Below, piece by piece: positions 1 to 9,600 of a DNA stretch of 64,000 nt. The stretch spans positions 248,001 to 312,000 of the forward strand of contig NZ_FQWQ01000006.1 of assembly GCF_900129725.1 (NCBI RefSeq), in the 5' to 3' direction. Position 1 is the first letter of the stretch; each line of letters begins with the position of its first letter. The DNA comes from Chryseolinea serpens. Its GTDB lineage: Bacteria > Bacteroidota > Bacteroidia > Cytophagales > Cyclobacteriaceae. A program made the position numbers and the translations under genes. The notes beneath the pieces were generated by a model, which was given only the letters and a program-made list of their open reading frames with translations, had not been told where the DNA came from and did no database searches.

Positions 1-1094
1 TGGAGGGGGCTGTGGAAGATGGCGGGTGGGTAGAAGTGAAAAGCTATAAAGGCAAAGTGCTGGGCTTTGGTCATTATCAAAACGGAAGCATTGCTGTGCG
101 CATGCTTTCGCAGGAGGCGGAGACACCTTCACAACATTTTTGGGTCGACAAGCTCCGCGCCGCCGTCACGCTGCGAGCCGCTGCAGGTCTCCCAGCTTCT
201 TCGATCAATGCCTTTCGCCTCATCCATGGCGAAGGCGACGGACTGCCCGGCCTCATCATCGACTTATACGACGGTGTGGCCATCATGCAGGCACACTCCG
301 TGGGCATGCACATCGACCGGCATGCCATTTCGGCGGCCTTGCAACAGGTCCTGGGTGAAGGTCTGAAGACGGTGTATTATAAAAGTCAATCGACACTGCC
401 TGGCAAAATGCGCAGCGCCGACCAGGATGAATATCTTTTCGGGATGACGGCCGTGCCGCATGTGATCACCGAACATGGCAATAAATTTTTTATCGATTGG
501 GAAGAAGGGCAGAAGACCGGATTTTTTCTGGACCAACGCGAAAACCGGAAGTTGCTCGGTGACTTTTCAAAAGGCAAGCATGTGCTCAACACGTTTTGTT
601 ATACCGGCGGGTTTTCGGTTTATGCGCTGCAAGCCGGCGCAGCGCTCGTGCACTCTGTAGATGCATCCGAAAAAGCAGTCGCGCTCACACGGAAGAACAT
701 CGACCTGAACGGGTTCAATGCCAACTACCACACCAGCTACGCGGAAGACACCTTCGACTTTCTCAAGGACAAGCAGGGCCAGTACGACGTGATCATTCTT
801 GATCCCCCCGCATTTGCCAAACACCGCGACGCGCGTCACCAGGCCGTGAAAGGCTATCAACGACTTAACATGGAGGCGATGAAGGCGATCAAGAGCAATG
901 GCATCCTGTTCACGTTCTCTTGTTCGCAGGTGGTGGACCGTCAATTGTTTTACGACACCATTGTGTCGGCGGCCATTCAAGCGGGAAGACAGATCAAAGT
1001 GTTGTATCACCTGGCCCAGCCCGCCGACCACCCCGTCTCTATTTTTCATCCCGAGGGTGAGTATCTAAAAGGGCTGGTGCTCTATGTGGCTTGA
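1..1094 (+). CDS. Class I SAM-dependent rRNA methyltransferase, RlmI-like (5' end missing)
   Basis: Probably methylates a cytosine at C5 in 23S rRNA, as RlmI does. The frame stays open to the left edge, so the N-terminal PUA domain is only partly present; a GTG at 12 could serve as a start but would leave an unusually short PUA domain. Counting from that GTG, the SAM-binding motif I is VLNTFCYTGGFS at 191-202 and the catalytic loop DPPAF is at 264-268, followed by the QAVKGYQRLN segment usual for this family. The C-terminus is complete (HPEGEYLKGLVLYVA). The exact target base cannot be read from sequence. Confidence 0.85.
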   Translation, partial: EGAVEDGGWVEVKSYKGKVLGFGHYQNGSIAVRMLSQEAETPSQHFWVDKLRAAVTLRAAAGLPASSINAFRLIHGEGDGLPGLIIDLYDGVAIMQAHSVGMHIDRHAISAALQQVLGEGLKTVYYKSQSTLPGKMRSADQDEYLFGMTAVPHVITEHGNKFFIDWEEGQKTGFFLDQRENRKLLGDFSKGKHVLNTFCYTGGFSVYALQAGAALVHSVDASEKAVALTRKNIDLNGFNANYHTSYAEDTFDFLKDKQGQYDVIILDPPAFAKHRDARHQAVKGYQRLNMEAMKAIKSNGILFTFSCSQVVDRQLFYDTIVSAAIQAGRQIKVLYHLAQPADHPVSIFHPEGEYLKGLVLYVA

Positions 1095-1146
1095 TTTTAA
1101 GCCACACACAGCACCAGCGTTTCTCTTCGTCAATTTTTAATTTGTA

Positions 1147-2601
1147 TTATTCTTTTGCCGGTATCGGCGGCGGTCCTTCAGGGATGTAGGCTTTATAGAT
1201 ATGTCCGTTGCGGCGGGTTTCAAATTCGGTTCGCATGTCTTTTCGCAGGGTCTCGTTTTCAAAGAGATCGACCATGGTCATGGCCAGCGATTTCGCGGCG
1301 AACACCATGCCTTTGTGACCAATGGACATGCCGCCACACGCAACCACGGCCCACGAGTGCCACGGAGCATTGGCAGGTGCAGTAGTAACTAAAGCCGTGA
1401 TCTCCGGTACGATCCAGCTAATGTCACCCACATCCGTTGAGCCGCCGTCAGGGTTTTCTTTCGTTTCTTTCAGCGGGTGGATGGCACCATCGAGGCCTGT
1501 TTGTTTGCCTGTGCTCACCTCCTGGATCTTTTTGGCGAAAGCTATTTCTTCTTCCGTGTATTTTATAGGACCGAGTGTTTCCATGTTTTTCTGCAACGCT
1601 TCGGCGCCTTTCTTGTTCACCAGCAATTCATAGTCGCCACCGATCACGGTGATCTTTGACTCAACGCCCGCCATGAGGCCTGCGCCTTTCGCAGCTTCTC
1701 TCACGCGCGCAAACACATCCTCCACGCCTTCGCGTTTCGAGTCCCTGATCCACATCCAGGCCTTGGCGTATTCGGGCACTACGTTGGGTACATCGCCTCC
1801 CGCCTTGATCACATAATGCATGCGCACGGAGGGCTTCACGTGCTCGCGCATCATGTTCACACCGTCGAGGAAAAGCTCGAGACCGTCTACGGCGCTGCGG
1901 CCGTTCCAGGGATCGCCGGCGGCATGCGCTGCTTTGCCTTTAAATTCGATGATGAAATCGACCATGGCTTGGGAGCTTTGCATGTTGGCCGCGATCTCCA
2001 CGTCAGGGTGCCAATCGAGGCAGATGTCGACGTCGGAAAATAATCCTTCGCGCGCCATGTAGATCTTTCCACCTACGGACTCCTCAGCCGGTGTTCCGTA
2101 GAAGCGGACGGTGCCTTTCAACTTGCCTTGCTGGATCTGTTCTTTTATGGCCACCGCAGCACCAAGACTTCCCGCACCAAACAGGTTGTGGCCACAGCCA
2201 TGGCCGGGTGCGCCTTTCATGAGGGGTTCTTTTTCGGGTTGTGCTTTTTGTGAGATACCAGGCAGGGCATCAAATTCACCCATGATGCCGATGACGGGTT
2301 TCCCCGAACCAAATTCAGCTGTGAACGCCGTGGGCATTCCCGCCACACCGCGTTTCACCTGGAACCCTTGGGCCTCGGCATAGTCGGCGAGGGCCTTCGA
2401 TGATTTCTCTTCTTTGAGCGCGGTTTCCGCATAGGCCCACACCTCGTCGCTGAGCTTTATCAGCTCCTGCTGATGCTTCTCTACCGACTTCATGACGGCG
2501 TCTTTGTTGGGATTGACTTTCTTGGATTGGGCGAATACACCGCCTGCCGCCCAGAGCGCGAGCAGCAGAAAAAATAGTTTCCTTCTCATAGGGTTCAACA
2601 T
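1147..2601 (-). CDS. Exported M20-family amidohydrolase (AbgB-like)
   Basis: A zinc-dependent amidase or peptidase of the M20D group, closest in layout to the aminobenzoyl-glutamate hydrolase subunit AbgB. A signal peptide is visible after an alternative start at residue 5 (MRRKLFFLLLALWAAGGVFA), so it acts in the periplasm or outside. Metal-site motifs follow the family order: MGEFDALPG at 107-115, GHGCGHN at 133-139 (Cys136, His138), PAEES with Glu173 and Glu174, and DWHPD with His198. Length (484 residues) fits. The dimerisation domain lies between the two halves of the catalytic domain. The natural substrate is unknown; an N-acyl amino acid or small amide is likely. Confidence 0.85.
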   Translation of the reverse strand: MLNPMRRKLFFLLLALWAAGGVFAQSKKVNPNKDAVMKSVEKHQQELIKLSDEVWAYAETALKEEKSSKALADYAEAQGFQVKRGVAGMPTAFTAEFGSGKPVIGIMGEFDALPGISQKAQPEKEPLMKGAPGHGCGHNLFGAGSLGAAVAIKEQIQQGKLKGTVRFYGTPAEESVGGKIYMAREGLFSDVDICLDWHPDVEIAANMQSSQAMVDFIIEFKGKAAHAAGDPWNGRSAVDGLELFLDGVNMMREHVKPSVRMHYVIKAGGDVPNVVPEYAKAWMWIRDSKREGVEDVFARVREAAKGAGLMAGVESKITVIGGDYELLVNKKGAEALQKNMETLGPIKYTEEEIAFAKKIQEVSTGKQTGLDGAIHPLKETKENPDGGSTDVGDISWIVPEITALVTTAPANAPWHSWAVVACGGMSIGHKGMVFAAKSLAMTMVDLFENETLRKDMRTEFETRRNGHIYKAYIPEGPPPIPAKE

Positions 2602-2726
2602 TAGGTTAATGGTTAAGGTTGACCCAAGATAAAAAATTGAATTCTAGGAAAAAGCTTTTTGTCCGCTTTCTGCAAAGCGCGCCCCGTGCTGGCATGTTGA
2701 TTTAGGATGGTCGCAAGCGCTTCCGC

Positions 2727-3737
2727 TCAGTTTTTCGAGTGTTCGCGTTGATAGTGCTCACGCAAAATGTCTTCGCCAAAATCATTGGTCAGGTCGCGCA
2801 CCACGGTGTGAACGTGGTTGGCATTGGTTTGCGTGTTGTCATATTCGATCAGCAACATGGGGCCTTGGATGCGGTAGTAGTGGCCCGCTCCCGGTTGCAG
2901 GCTGCCGGCCCAGGCGAACGAGAGATTTTCGATGCCGGCCTTTTTTATTTTGGCCATCAGTTTGTCGGAAAATCCCAGTTCGTAATTCTTCACATACACG
3001 TCCAGCAATTTGAGGAAGGTGTTCTTTTGCGATTCGGTCATCGAGGTGTAGGGAAGGCCTTTCGGATCGAGGGGTTCTGCTTTGCGTTTGTCGAACGATA
3101 CGATCTCGGGCAGGGCGGCTTCGGAGATCATGGCTTCCTTGCGCTGGGGATCAGAAAGGGAATTGATGAGGGTGAAGCCGAGGCTGGTCTCGTCCTTCAA
3201 CACTTGCTTGCCTCTTTCCGGGCCTTCGCGCACGATGCCGGGGTTCGATCCAAAGAAAGATGGTGTGGAGGATTCGATGCGGTTGTTTGCGGTGGAAAAA
3301 TTAAGGGCGATGTGATGGCCTTCGAAACGCCAGCCCCACGGCGCGCTGCCGGAGGGATCTCCGAAAATGGTAACGTAATAATTCAACGGGTCGCGGTAGT
3401 TGTCTTCGGGGCCGCGTTTCTCCACTTCCTTCAATACATTTTCGAGTGCCATAATGGCATTGGCCTTATTATAGCCTTGCAGGCTTACGGAAGCCTTCAA
3501 CAAATCAAGCGCAGCCTGGCGCTGGGCTGGGGTGAAGTCACGGAAGCAGGCGCCGTTCCGCTTCGTGGGTACAAAATGCCAGTTCTGGCGTTCGTCGTCC
3601 TCCAGGGTGTAGCGGGCTTTGGCCTGGAGCTCCGGTGTGAGGCTGGCCAGGAAGGCGTTTGCTTTACCCGCCAGGTCCGACGTTTGGGCGTTCGCAAAAG
3701 TGCAGGCGAAAAATAAAAGGGCAATCCAGTTTTTCAT
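2727..3737 (-). CDS. Secreted DUF3500 protein
   Basis: A member of the DUF3500 family, whose function is not known. The start was set at the ATG at 3737 because it begins a clear signal peptide (MKNWIALLFFACTFANA) and the 26 codons upstream have no such character; this leaves 336 residues. The family features seen are the early WHFVPTKRNG stretch, a helical region ending near VLKEVEKRG, the segment YYVTIFGDPSGSAPWGWRFE and a late YYRIQGPMLLIEYDN strand. It follows the M20 amidohydrolase on the opposite side of a 125-base gap but the gap holds no obvious shared promoter. Confidence 0.8.
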   Translation of the reverse strand: MKNWIALLFFACTFANAQTSDLAGKANAFLASLTPELQAKARYTLEDDERQNWHFVPTKRNGACFRDFTPAQRQAALDLLKASVSLQGYNKANAIMALENVLKEVEKRGPEDNYRDPLNYYVTIFGDPSGSAPWGWRFEGHHIALNFSTANNRIESSTPSFFGSNPGIVREGPERGKQVLKDETSLGFTLINSLSDPQRKEAMISEAALPEIVSFDKRKAEPLDPKGLPYTSMTESQKNTFLKLLDVYVKNYELGFSDKLMAKIKKAGIENLSFAWAGSLQPGAGHYYRIQGPMLLIEYDNTQTNANHVHTVVRDLTNDFGEDILREHYQREHSKN

Positions 3738-3944
3738 GACGACGGGGTTAGTTGTGTTTTCCGATGCGACCCATTCTCTTTGCAGCGATCGTGTGAAATG
3801 TAAGGCTCCCGACATTTCACCCGAAATGGAAAATCCATATTTGCATTCTTTACGTATTTAAAATCTATACTTCAAAAAATGACTCCCTGCATTCCACAGC
3901 ACCCAGACCATCGGATAAGCCATTTACACAAAAAAAGAATATCC

Positions 3945-4403
3945 ATGAAGACAATTTATGGCGTCATGCTCTTTATCCTGATCGTCGGTCAGGCGCACGG
4001 CCAAAGCGACGATGTCCGGAAGAAACAATACAATGTCAAGAACGCTGTTGCGCTCGGGGGCTATGATGCCGTGAGCTACTTTGATGGCAAGCCGCAGGAA
4101 GGAGCGTCGGAATTTAAAACCGTCTACAAAGGGCTTGTCTATGAGTTCGTCTCACAGAGCAACCTCACCAAATTTACGGCAAATCCCGGCAAATATGAAC
4201 CGGCATATGGCGGCTGGTGCGCCTTCGCCATGGGTGAGTCGGGCGAGAAAGTGAAGGTCGACCCCGAAACCTATACGATCCTCGACGGCAAACTTTATCT
4301 CTTTTATAATTTCTGGGGCAACAACACCTTGACGGACTGGAAAAAGAATGAGAAAAAATTGAAAGAAGCGGGCGACCGCAACTGGGACAAATTCGTTCAC
4401 TGA
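3945..4403 (+). CDS. Exported YHS-domain protein
   Basis: A small (152-residue) exported protein with one YHS domain, a fold often associated with metal binding, especially copper. The ATG at 3945 was chosen over the in-frame ATG at 3879 because it starts a signal peptide (MKTIYGVMLFILIVGQAHGQ). The domain begins at VALGGYDAVSYFDG and contains YGGWCAFAMG, with a single conserved Cys. It is divergent from the DUF3500 gene with about 200 bases between their starts. No partner gene for metal handling is visible nearby, so the role is open. Confidence 0.8.
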   Translation: MKTIYGVMLFILIVGQAHGQSDDVRKKQYNVKNAVALGGYDAVSYFDGKPQEGASEFKTVYKGLVYEFVSQSNLTKFTANPGKYEPAYGGWCAFAMGESGEKVKVDPETYTILDGKLYLFYNFWGNNTLTDWKKNEKKLKEAGDRNWDKFVH

Positions 4404-4483
4404 TCCAAAATTTTTTGAACAACTGCAGTGGCGCGCTGAAATATGAATCGTTTTCTCTTAACTTCGAAACTTAACTCCCCATT

Positions 4484-5002
4484 ATGAACTTGAACCAGGC
4501 ATGCGCAAACATTCTTGCCCAGCTAACCGAGTTGGTGAATCAAATTCATGAACCCGATTTTACAAAACCTGCCGAAACCCTGAGTCGCTCCACCATCGGA
4601 CAACACCTGCGCCATACGCTGGAGTTTTTTATTTGTTTTGAAAATGGTTTTCACGGTGGCCTCGTCAACTACGACAAGCGCGCACACGACAAGCGAATGG
4701 AAAGCGACAAGTTTATAGCGCTCTCGACCATCGACCGGATCCAGGATTTTGTTTACCGGTTGGAAGAAAAAACCATGCAACTGGAAGTGGGCTATGACCT
4801 GGAGCGGGAAGATTTTATTACCATTGAAACTACCGCCATGCGCGAGCTGGTATACAATATCGAACATGCCGTACATCACATGGCCATTATGAAAATCGGC
4901 ATTCATGAGATCGCGCCCTATGTTAAACTCGCGCCCGATTTCGGAGTAGCGGCTTCCACGCTGCGCTATAAAGAAATCGCTTATTCTACCGCCCATAGTT
5001 AG
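4484..5002 (+). CDS. DinB-like four-helix protein
   Basis: A protein of the DinB/YfiT superfamily, four-helix bundles that bind one metal ion; some members are bacillithiol- or mycothiol-dependent transferases, but many have no known reaction. Candidate metal ligands are His41 and His44 (GQHLRHTLEF) and the later cluster EHAVHHMAIM (His128, His131, His132), spaced as in the family. Length 172 is typical. It begins a co-directional run and ends 8 bases before the ATP-grasp gene, which suggests one transcript. Confidence 0.75.
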   Translation: MNLNQACANILAQLTELVNQIHEPDFTKPAETLSRSTIGQHLRHTLEFFICFENGFHGGLVNYDKRAHDKRMESDKFIALSTIDRIQDFVYRLEEKTMQLEVGYDLEREDFITIETTAMRELVYNIEHAVHHMAIMKIGIHEIAPYVKLAPDFGVAASTLRYKEIAYSTAHS

Positions 5003-5010
5003 ATCACTAA

Positions 5011-6057
5011 ATGTCATTTGTCGAAACGGTAAAGCGCAGTAATTTTTTTATCAAACTCACCCATTGGGAATACTGGCCGTTCGGCATTGTGCAGTTTCCG
5101 GTGATGCTTTATTATGGCTGGCTCTCGTTGCGGGCACGATCGTTTTTCTTTTTCTCAGCGTCCAATCCGGGGATACCGATGGGTGGTATGTTTGGAGAAT
5201 CGAAGTACGATATCCTCTCAAAAGTTCCGCGTACCCACACACCGACCACCATTTTCATTCCAGCCTCGTCGACAAAGGAAGAAGTGTTGTCGCGACTGCA
5301 AGAAGGCCATCTTGAATTTCCAATGATTTTTAAACCCGATTTGGGTGAGCGCGGATTTATGGTGAAACGCATTCAGTCCGCCGCCGATATTGAAGCCTAT
5401 CTTCAGCAGATGAAATTCGACTTTATCGCACAAGAGCTGGTGGACCTTCCTTTGGAATTCGGCGTCTTCTACACCCGGTTCCCGCAAGAAGCACACGGCC
5501 GTGTGACCTCGGTGGTGAAAAAAGAAATGCTTACCGTGACCGGCGACGGCACCAGCTCGCTGCAACAACTCATTCTTGCCAAGGATCGCGCAAAGCTGCA
5601 ATGGGAGACGTTGAGAAATACCTATCGCAACCGCCTAACGGAAGTGCTAAAGGCCGGGCAAATCCTGGAGTTGGTCTCCATCGGCAACCATTGTCTCGGC
5701 ACAAAATTTCTCGACGGCACCAGCCTGATCTCGCCTGAACTGTCGGCTGCGTTTGACCGCATCAGCCAGCAAATTGACGGCTTTTATTTCGGACGATTCG
5801 ATTTGCGCTGCGCCTCCGAAGCAGATCTGACGGCCGGGCGCGTGAAGGTGATGGAACTGAACGGCTGTGGCGCCGAGCCCGCCCACATTTATCATCCCGG
5901 CTATTCCCTGCGCAAAGGGCTTAGGGTGCTCTTTACACACTGGCGTAATATCTTTATTATTGCCCGGGAAAATTCAAGACGTGGCGTGCCCTATACTTCC
6001 TGGAAAGAAGGCGCGAGCTATTACCGGAAGTTCAAGGCGGCCACGCAAGCCAAATGA
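5011..6057 (+). CDS. ATP-grasp ligase-like protein
   Basis: An ATP-grasp fold enzyme, the class that joins a carboxylate to an amine or thiol through an acyl-phosphate; automated naming would likely give D-alanine-D-alanine ligase, but the similarity is only at fold level. Visible are a hydrophobic N-terminal stretch (about 22-45, PFGIVQFPVMLYYGW), a nucleotide-binding region around FPMIFKPDLGERGFMVK, a GDGTSSLQQLILAKDR loop and the metal-binding MELNGCGAEPAHIYHPG near the C-terminus. The stop overlaps the next start by 4 bases (ATGA), so translation is probably coupled to the LysE-type exporter. Substrates are unknown. Confidence 0.75.
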   Translation: MSFVETVKRSNFFIKLTHWEYWPFGIVQFPVMLYYGWLSLRARSFFFFSASNPGIPMGGMFGESKYDILSKVPRTHTPTTIFIPASSTKEEVLSRLQEGHLEFPMIFKPDLGERGFMVKRIQSAADIEAYLQQMKFDFIAQELVDLPLEFGVFYTRFPQEAHGRVTSVVKKEMLTVTGDGTSSLQQLILAKDRAKLQWETLRNTYRNRLTEVLKAGQILELVSIGNHCLGTKFLDGTSLISPELSAAFDRISQQIDGFYFGRFDLRCASEADLTAGRVKVMELNGCGAEPAHIYHPGYSLRKGLRVLFTHWRNIFIIARENSRRGVPYTSWKEGASYYRKFKAATQAK

Positions 6058-6668
6058 TCGTACTGCTCAACTTTGTGATGGGTTTTGTTTTTAGCTTCAT
6101 CGGCTCCATCCCGCCGGGTACGCTCAATCTTTTGGTACTGCAGTTGGGCATGGAGAAAAAGATCAACATTGCCTGGCGATTCATCCTGGCCGTGGCCCTG
6201 ATCGAGTACCCGTATGCCTGGATTGCCGTGGCGTTCGAACAATTGATCACCTCCACGCCCGTGATCGTCGAAAACATGCAGTTGATCACGGCCATCGTCA
6301 TGACCGTGCTAGGGATCTTGAATCTTTGGCCCACCAGCAATACTCCTTCTGCATTTTCTCAGAAATTTAACAACAGTGGTTTCCGACGGGGCATCATCTT
6401 GAGCATCCTCAACCCGCTGGCCATCCCGTTTTGGATTGGCACCACCGCTTACCTGAACGGCCAGGGATGGATCGAATTGAGCACTCCCCTCCGTCTTCAC
6501 AGTTATGTTTTCGGAACGTCGATGGGTGTGTTGGTGATCCTGGTGTTGATGGCCTACCTGGCGCAGAAAGTGATCTCCGAGTTTCAACATAGTTCATGGT
6601 TGAAAAAGATTCCTGGCATCGCCTTGCTGGTATTGGGTCTTTACGCTTTCGTGCGATATTTGATGTAA
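6054..6668 (+). CDS. LysE/RhtB-type amino-acid exporter
   Basis: An inner-membrane protein of 204 residues with about six hydrophobic segments, beginning with MIVLLNFVMGFVFSFIGSIPPGTLNL; the early PPGTLN motif is typical of the LysE/RhtB export family. Substrates in the family are amino acids and related small molecules. The start ATG overlaps the stop of the ATP-grasp gene, and the oxoprolinase gene starts 13 bases after its stop. Together these suggest export of a product made or processed by its neighbours, which is inference. Confidence 0.8.
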   Translation: MIVLLNFVMGFVFSFIGSIPPGTLNLLVLQLGMEKKINIAWRFILAVALIEYPYAWIAVAFEQLITSTPVIVENMQLITAIVMTVLGILNLWPTSNTPSAFSQKFNNSGFRRGIILSILNPLAIPFWIGTTAYLNGQGWIELSTPLRLHSYVFGTSMGVLVILVLMAYLAQKVISEFQHSSWLKKIPGIALLVLGLYAFVRYLM

Positions 6669-6681
6669 CCCAACTCTGCTC

Positions 6682-9600
6682 ATGAAAAAACCGGCGTGGA
6701 AAATCTGGATCGATACGGGAGGAACCTTCACGGACTGTATCGCGCTTTCACCGGTTGGGGAATTAATACGGCTGAAAGTTTTGAGCAGCAGCGTGCTGCG
6801 GACACGAATCGGCCGCGCAGAGGGGAACAACATCACGGTATATCTACCGGCAGCAGTTTCCGCTGACTTTCTAAAGGGAATGAGCCTTCGTTGTGGAAAG
6901 GAAATTCGAACGATCACACAGTACGATCCCTCACAACAAAAAATATCGCTTGACAAGCCGTTGACAGAACGGTCGTCTATTGAAACTGCCGAATTATTCA
7001 CGGGCGAAGAAGTTCCCGTTTTCGCCGCACGCTGGATCACACAAACCGGCCTACACGATACCTTTCCTTCCATCGAAATGAAGCTAGGCTCTACTCGCGG
7101 GACCAATGCTTTGCTGGAACGAAAGGGCGCACGAACGGCGCTGCTCGTTACAAAAGGTTTTAAGGATTTGCTACTGATCGGCAACCAGCAACGTCCGGAT
7201 CTTTTTGCGCTAGCCATCAAAAAAGAAAACCCACTCTACACCGATGTGATCGAAGTAGACGAACGCATCGAAGCCAACGGAAACGTGCTGCAGCCCGAGC
7301 ATGCAGACGAACACGGTAAGCTCGTTGCTCGTCTACAAAAAAATAAAATCGAATCCATTGCCATCGCATTGCTGAACAGCTATGCTAACCCGGTCCACGA
7401 ACTTGGCATGGAACAAACCCTGCGAAACGCGGGGTTTTCATACTTATCGCTCTCCTCGAAACTTTCATTACAGATCAAAATACTACCCCGGGCCGAGACG
7501 GCGCTCGTCAACGCTTATCTCGATCCGATCATTCACCAATACATTTCCAAGATCCGTACGGTGTTGGTTTCGGCCGATCTGAAGGTGATGTCCAGTGCAG
7601 GCGGATTACTCCCCGCGGATGATTTTCAGCCGAAGGACAGTCTGCTCAGCGGTCCCGCCGGCGGTGTCATGGGGGCCCTCTTCAAGGCCCGGCAATCCGG
7701 CATCGACAAAATATTGACGTTCGACATGGGCGGCACCAGCACGGACGTGTCGCGCTGCAACGGGCGGCCCGACTACCGCTTTGAGGCCACGGTGGAAACA
7801 CTCAAAATACTATCACCCTCGCTGGCCATCGAAACCATCGCCGCGGGCGGTGGCTCCATCTGTGCTTACGACGGGTTCCGCTTCACGGTCGGTCCCCACA
7901 GCGCAGGAGCCTCTCCCGGACCCGCATGCTACGGCGCTGGTGGGCCGCTTACGATCACGGATATCAATGCCTTGTTGGGAAGGTTGGATGAGGACAATTT
8001 TTCCATTCCCATCAAGCTCTCTGCCGCAGACGATGCATTGGATGAGTTACTAAAACGCGTTCGTAAAAAAAGAAAAACAGCGCCCGGCAAAGAAGAAGTG
8101 CTTGAATCGTTCATCGACATCGCCAACGAAAAAATGGCGGAGGCCATTCGAAAAGTTTCGCTTTCAAAAGGACATGATCCCTGCGAGTATGCTTTGCTCA
8201 GCTTCGGTGGTGCCGGCGGCCAGCATGCATGCGCGCTGGCTTCTATCCTGGACATGCAACACGTCATCATTCCCTACGACGCCGGGTTACTCAGCGCCTA
8301 TGGCATCGGGCATGCACGGTTGGAAAGTGTAAAGGAAAAATTGGTGTTGAAGAAATTGCGCGAAGTGTTTCTCCAACTCGATGATGACTATCGGCTTCTT
8401 TCCGATCAAGCGAAAGAATCGCTGACCGCGAGCGCCAACGAACCGCTGCAAAATATCCAGGAACACCGGCTGATCTTCCTCCGGTTGAAGGGACAGGAAA
8501 CTTCTCTGGAGATCGAATTCACAACGAAGGAAGAGCTGGAGAAAAAATTCATAACCCAATATAAAATCGTTTATGGTCACTGGCTAAGCGATCGCGACAT
8601 CGAAGTGGAGTCGCTCCGCGTAGTGATGACCATTGGCACGGAGCCACAGGACGATGCGCCAAAAGGGAAAGCCTATGTCCCCGAACCGGCGAAACAAAAA
8701 CGGATGTTCATCTCCGGCAAGTGGCGCAAATGCAACGTCTACCGTTGGGAAACGCTGTCGCCCGGAGCCCGCATCCAAGGCCCAGCCCTCATCAGCAGTC
8801 TCAACTCTACCGTGGTGCTGGAAGACGGTTGGACATTCGACCTGGATGAAAAACAAAACGCGCACATTCGCCATGAGCGCGTCACCAAAAAAAGAAAGGT
8901 GGCTTCACCGGAAGCGCAATTGGAGTTGTTCACCAACCGCTTCACCGCCGTGGCCCTCGAAATGGGGACATTGTTGCAACGCACGTCTTTCTCCGTCAAT
9001 GTGAAGGAACGACTGGACTTCTCCTGCGCGGTGCTCGACGCCACGGGCAGCCTTGTGGTCAATGCGCCTCACATCCCTGTTCACTTAGGAAGCATGGGGG
9101 TGTGTGTTCGCTCCGTCATGAAAACACTCCCCATGAAGGACGGCGATGTGATCATCACCAACCACCCGGCGTTTGGTGGCTCGCATCTTCCTGACATTAC
9201 ATTGATCCGGCCTGTATTTTTCCGCAAACAACTCGTGGGCTTTGTGGCCAATCGCGCACACCACGCCGAGATCGGAGGAAAGAAACCCGGATCCATGCCG
9301 GCGGACGCCACATGCCTGGAAGAAGAAGGTGTGGTCATCGCCCCACAGTATCTCGTGAAAGGCGGCGTTCCCCAATGGGAAAAAATTGAATCGCTATTTT
9401 CAAACGCCCCCTATCCCACGCGGTCGCTCCAGGAAAACCTCGCCGATTTAAACGGCGCACTGGCCTCGCTCGTGCTGGGAGCTGATACATTGAAAACCTA
9501 TTGCAAGCAATTTGGTCTGGCAACTGTGCACCGGTATATGCAATTGCTAAAGCAACATGCTGCAATGCTGATGCGTCAAAAAATAAAGACCTTCGGCAAC

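Noticed and set aside
2739-3716. 325-codon plus-strand frame opposite the DUF3500 gene
   Set aside because: Shadow of a recognised family on the other strand; composition is that of an antisense frame.
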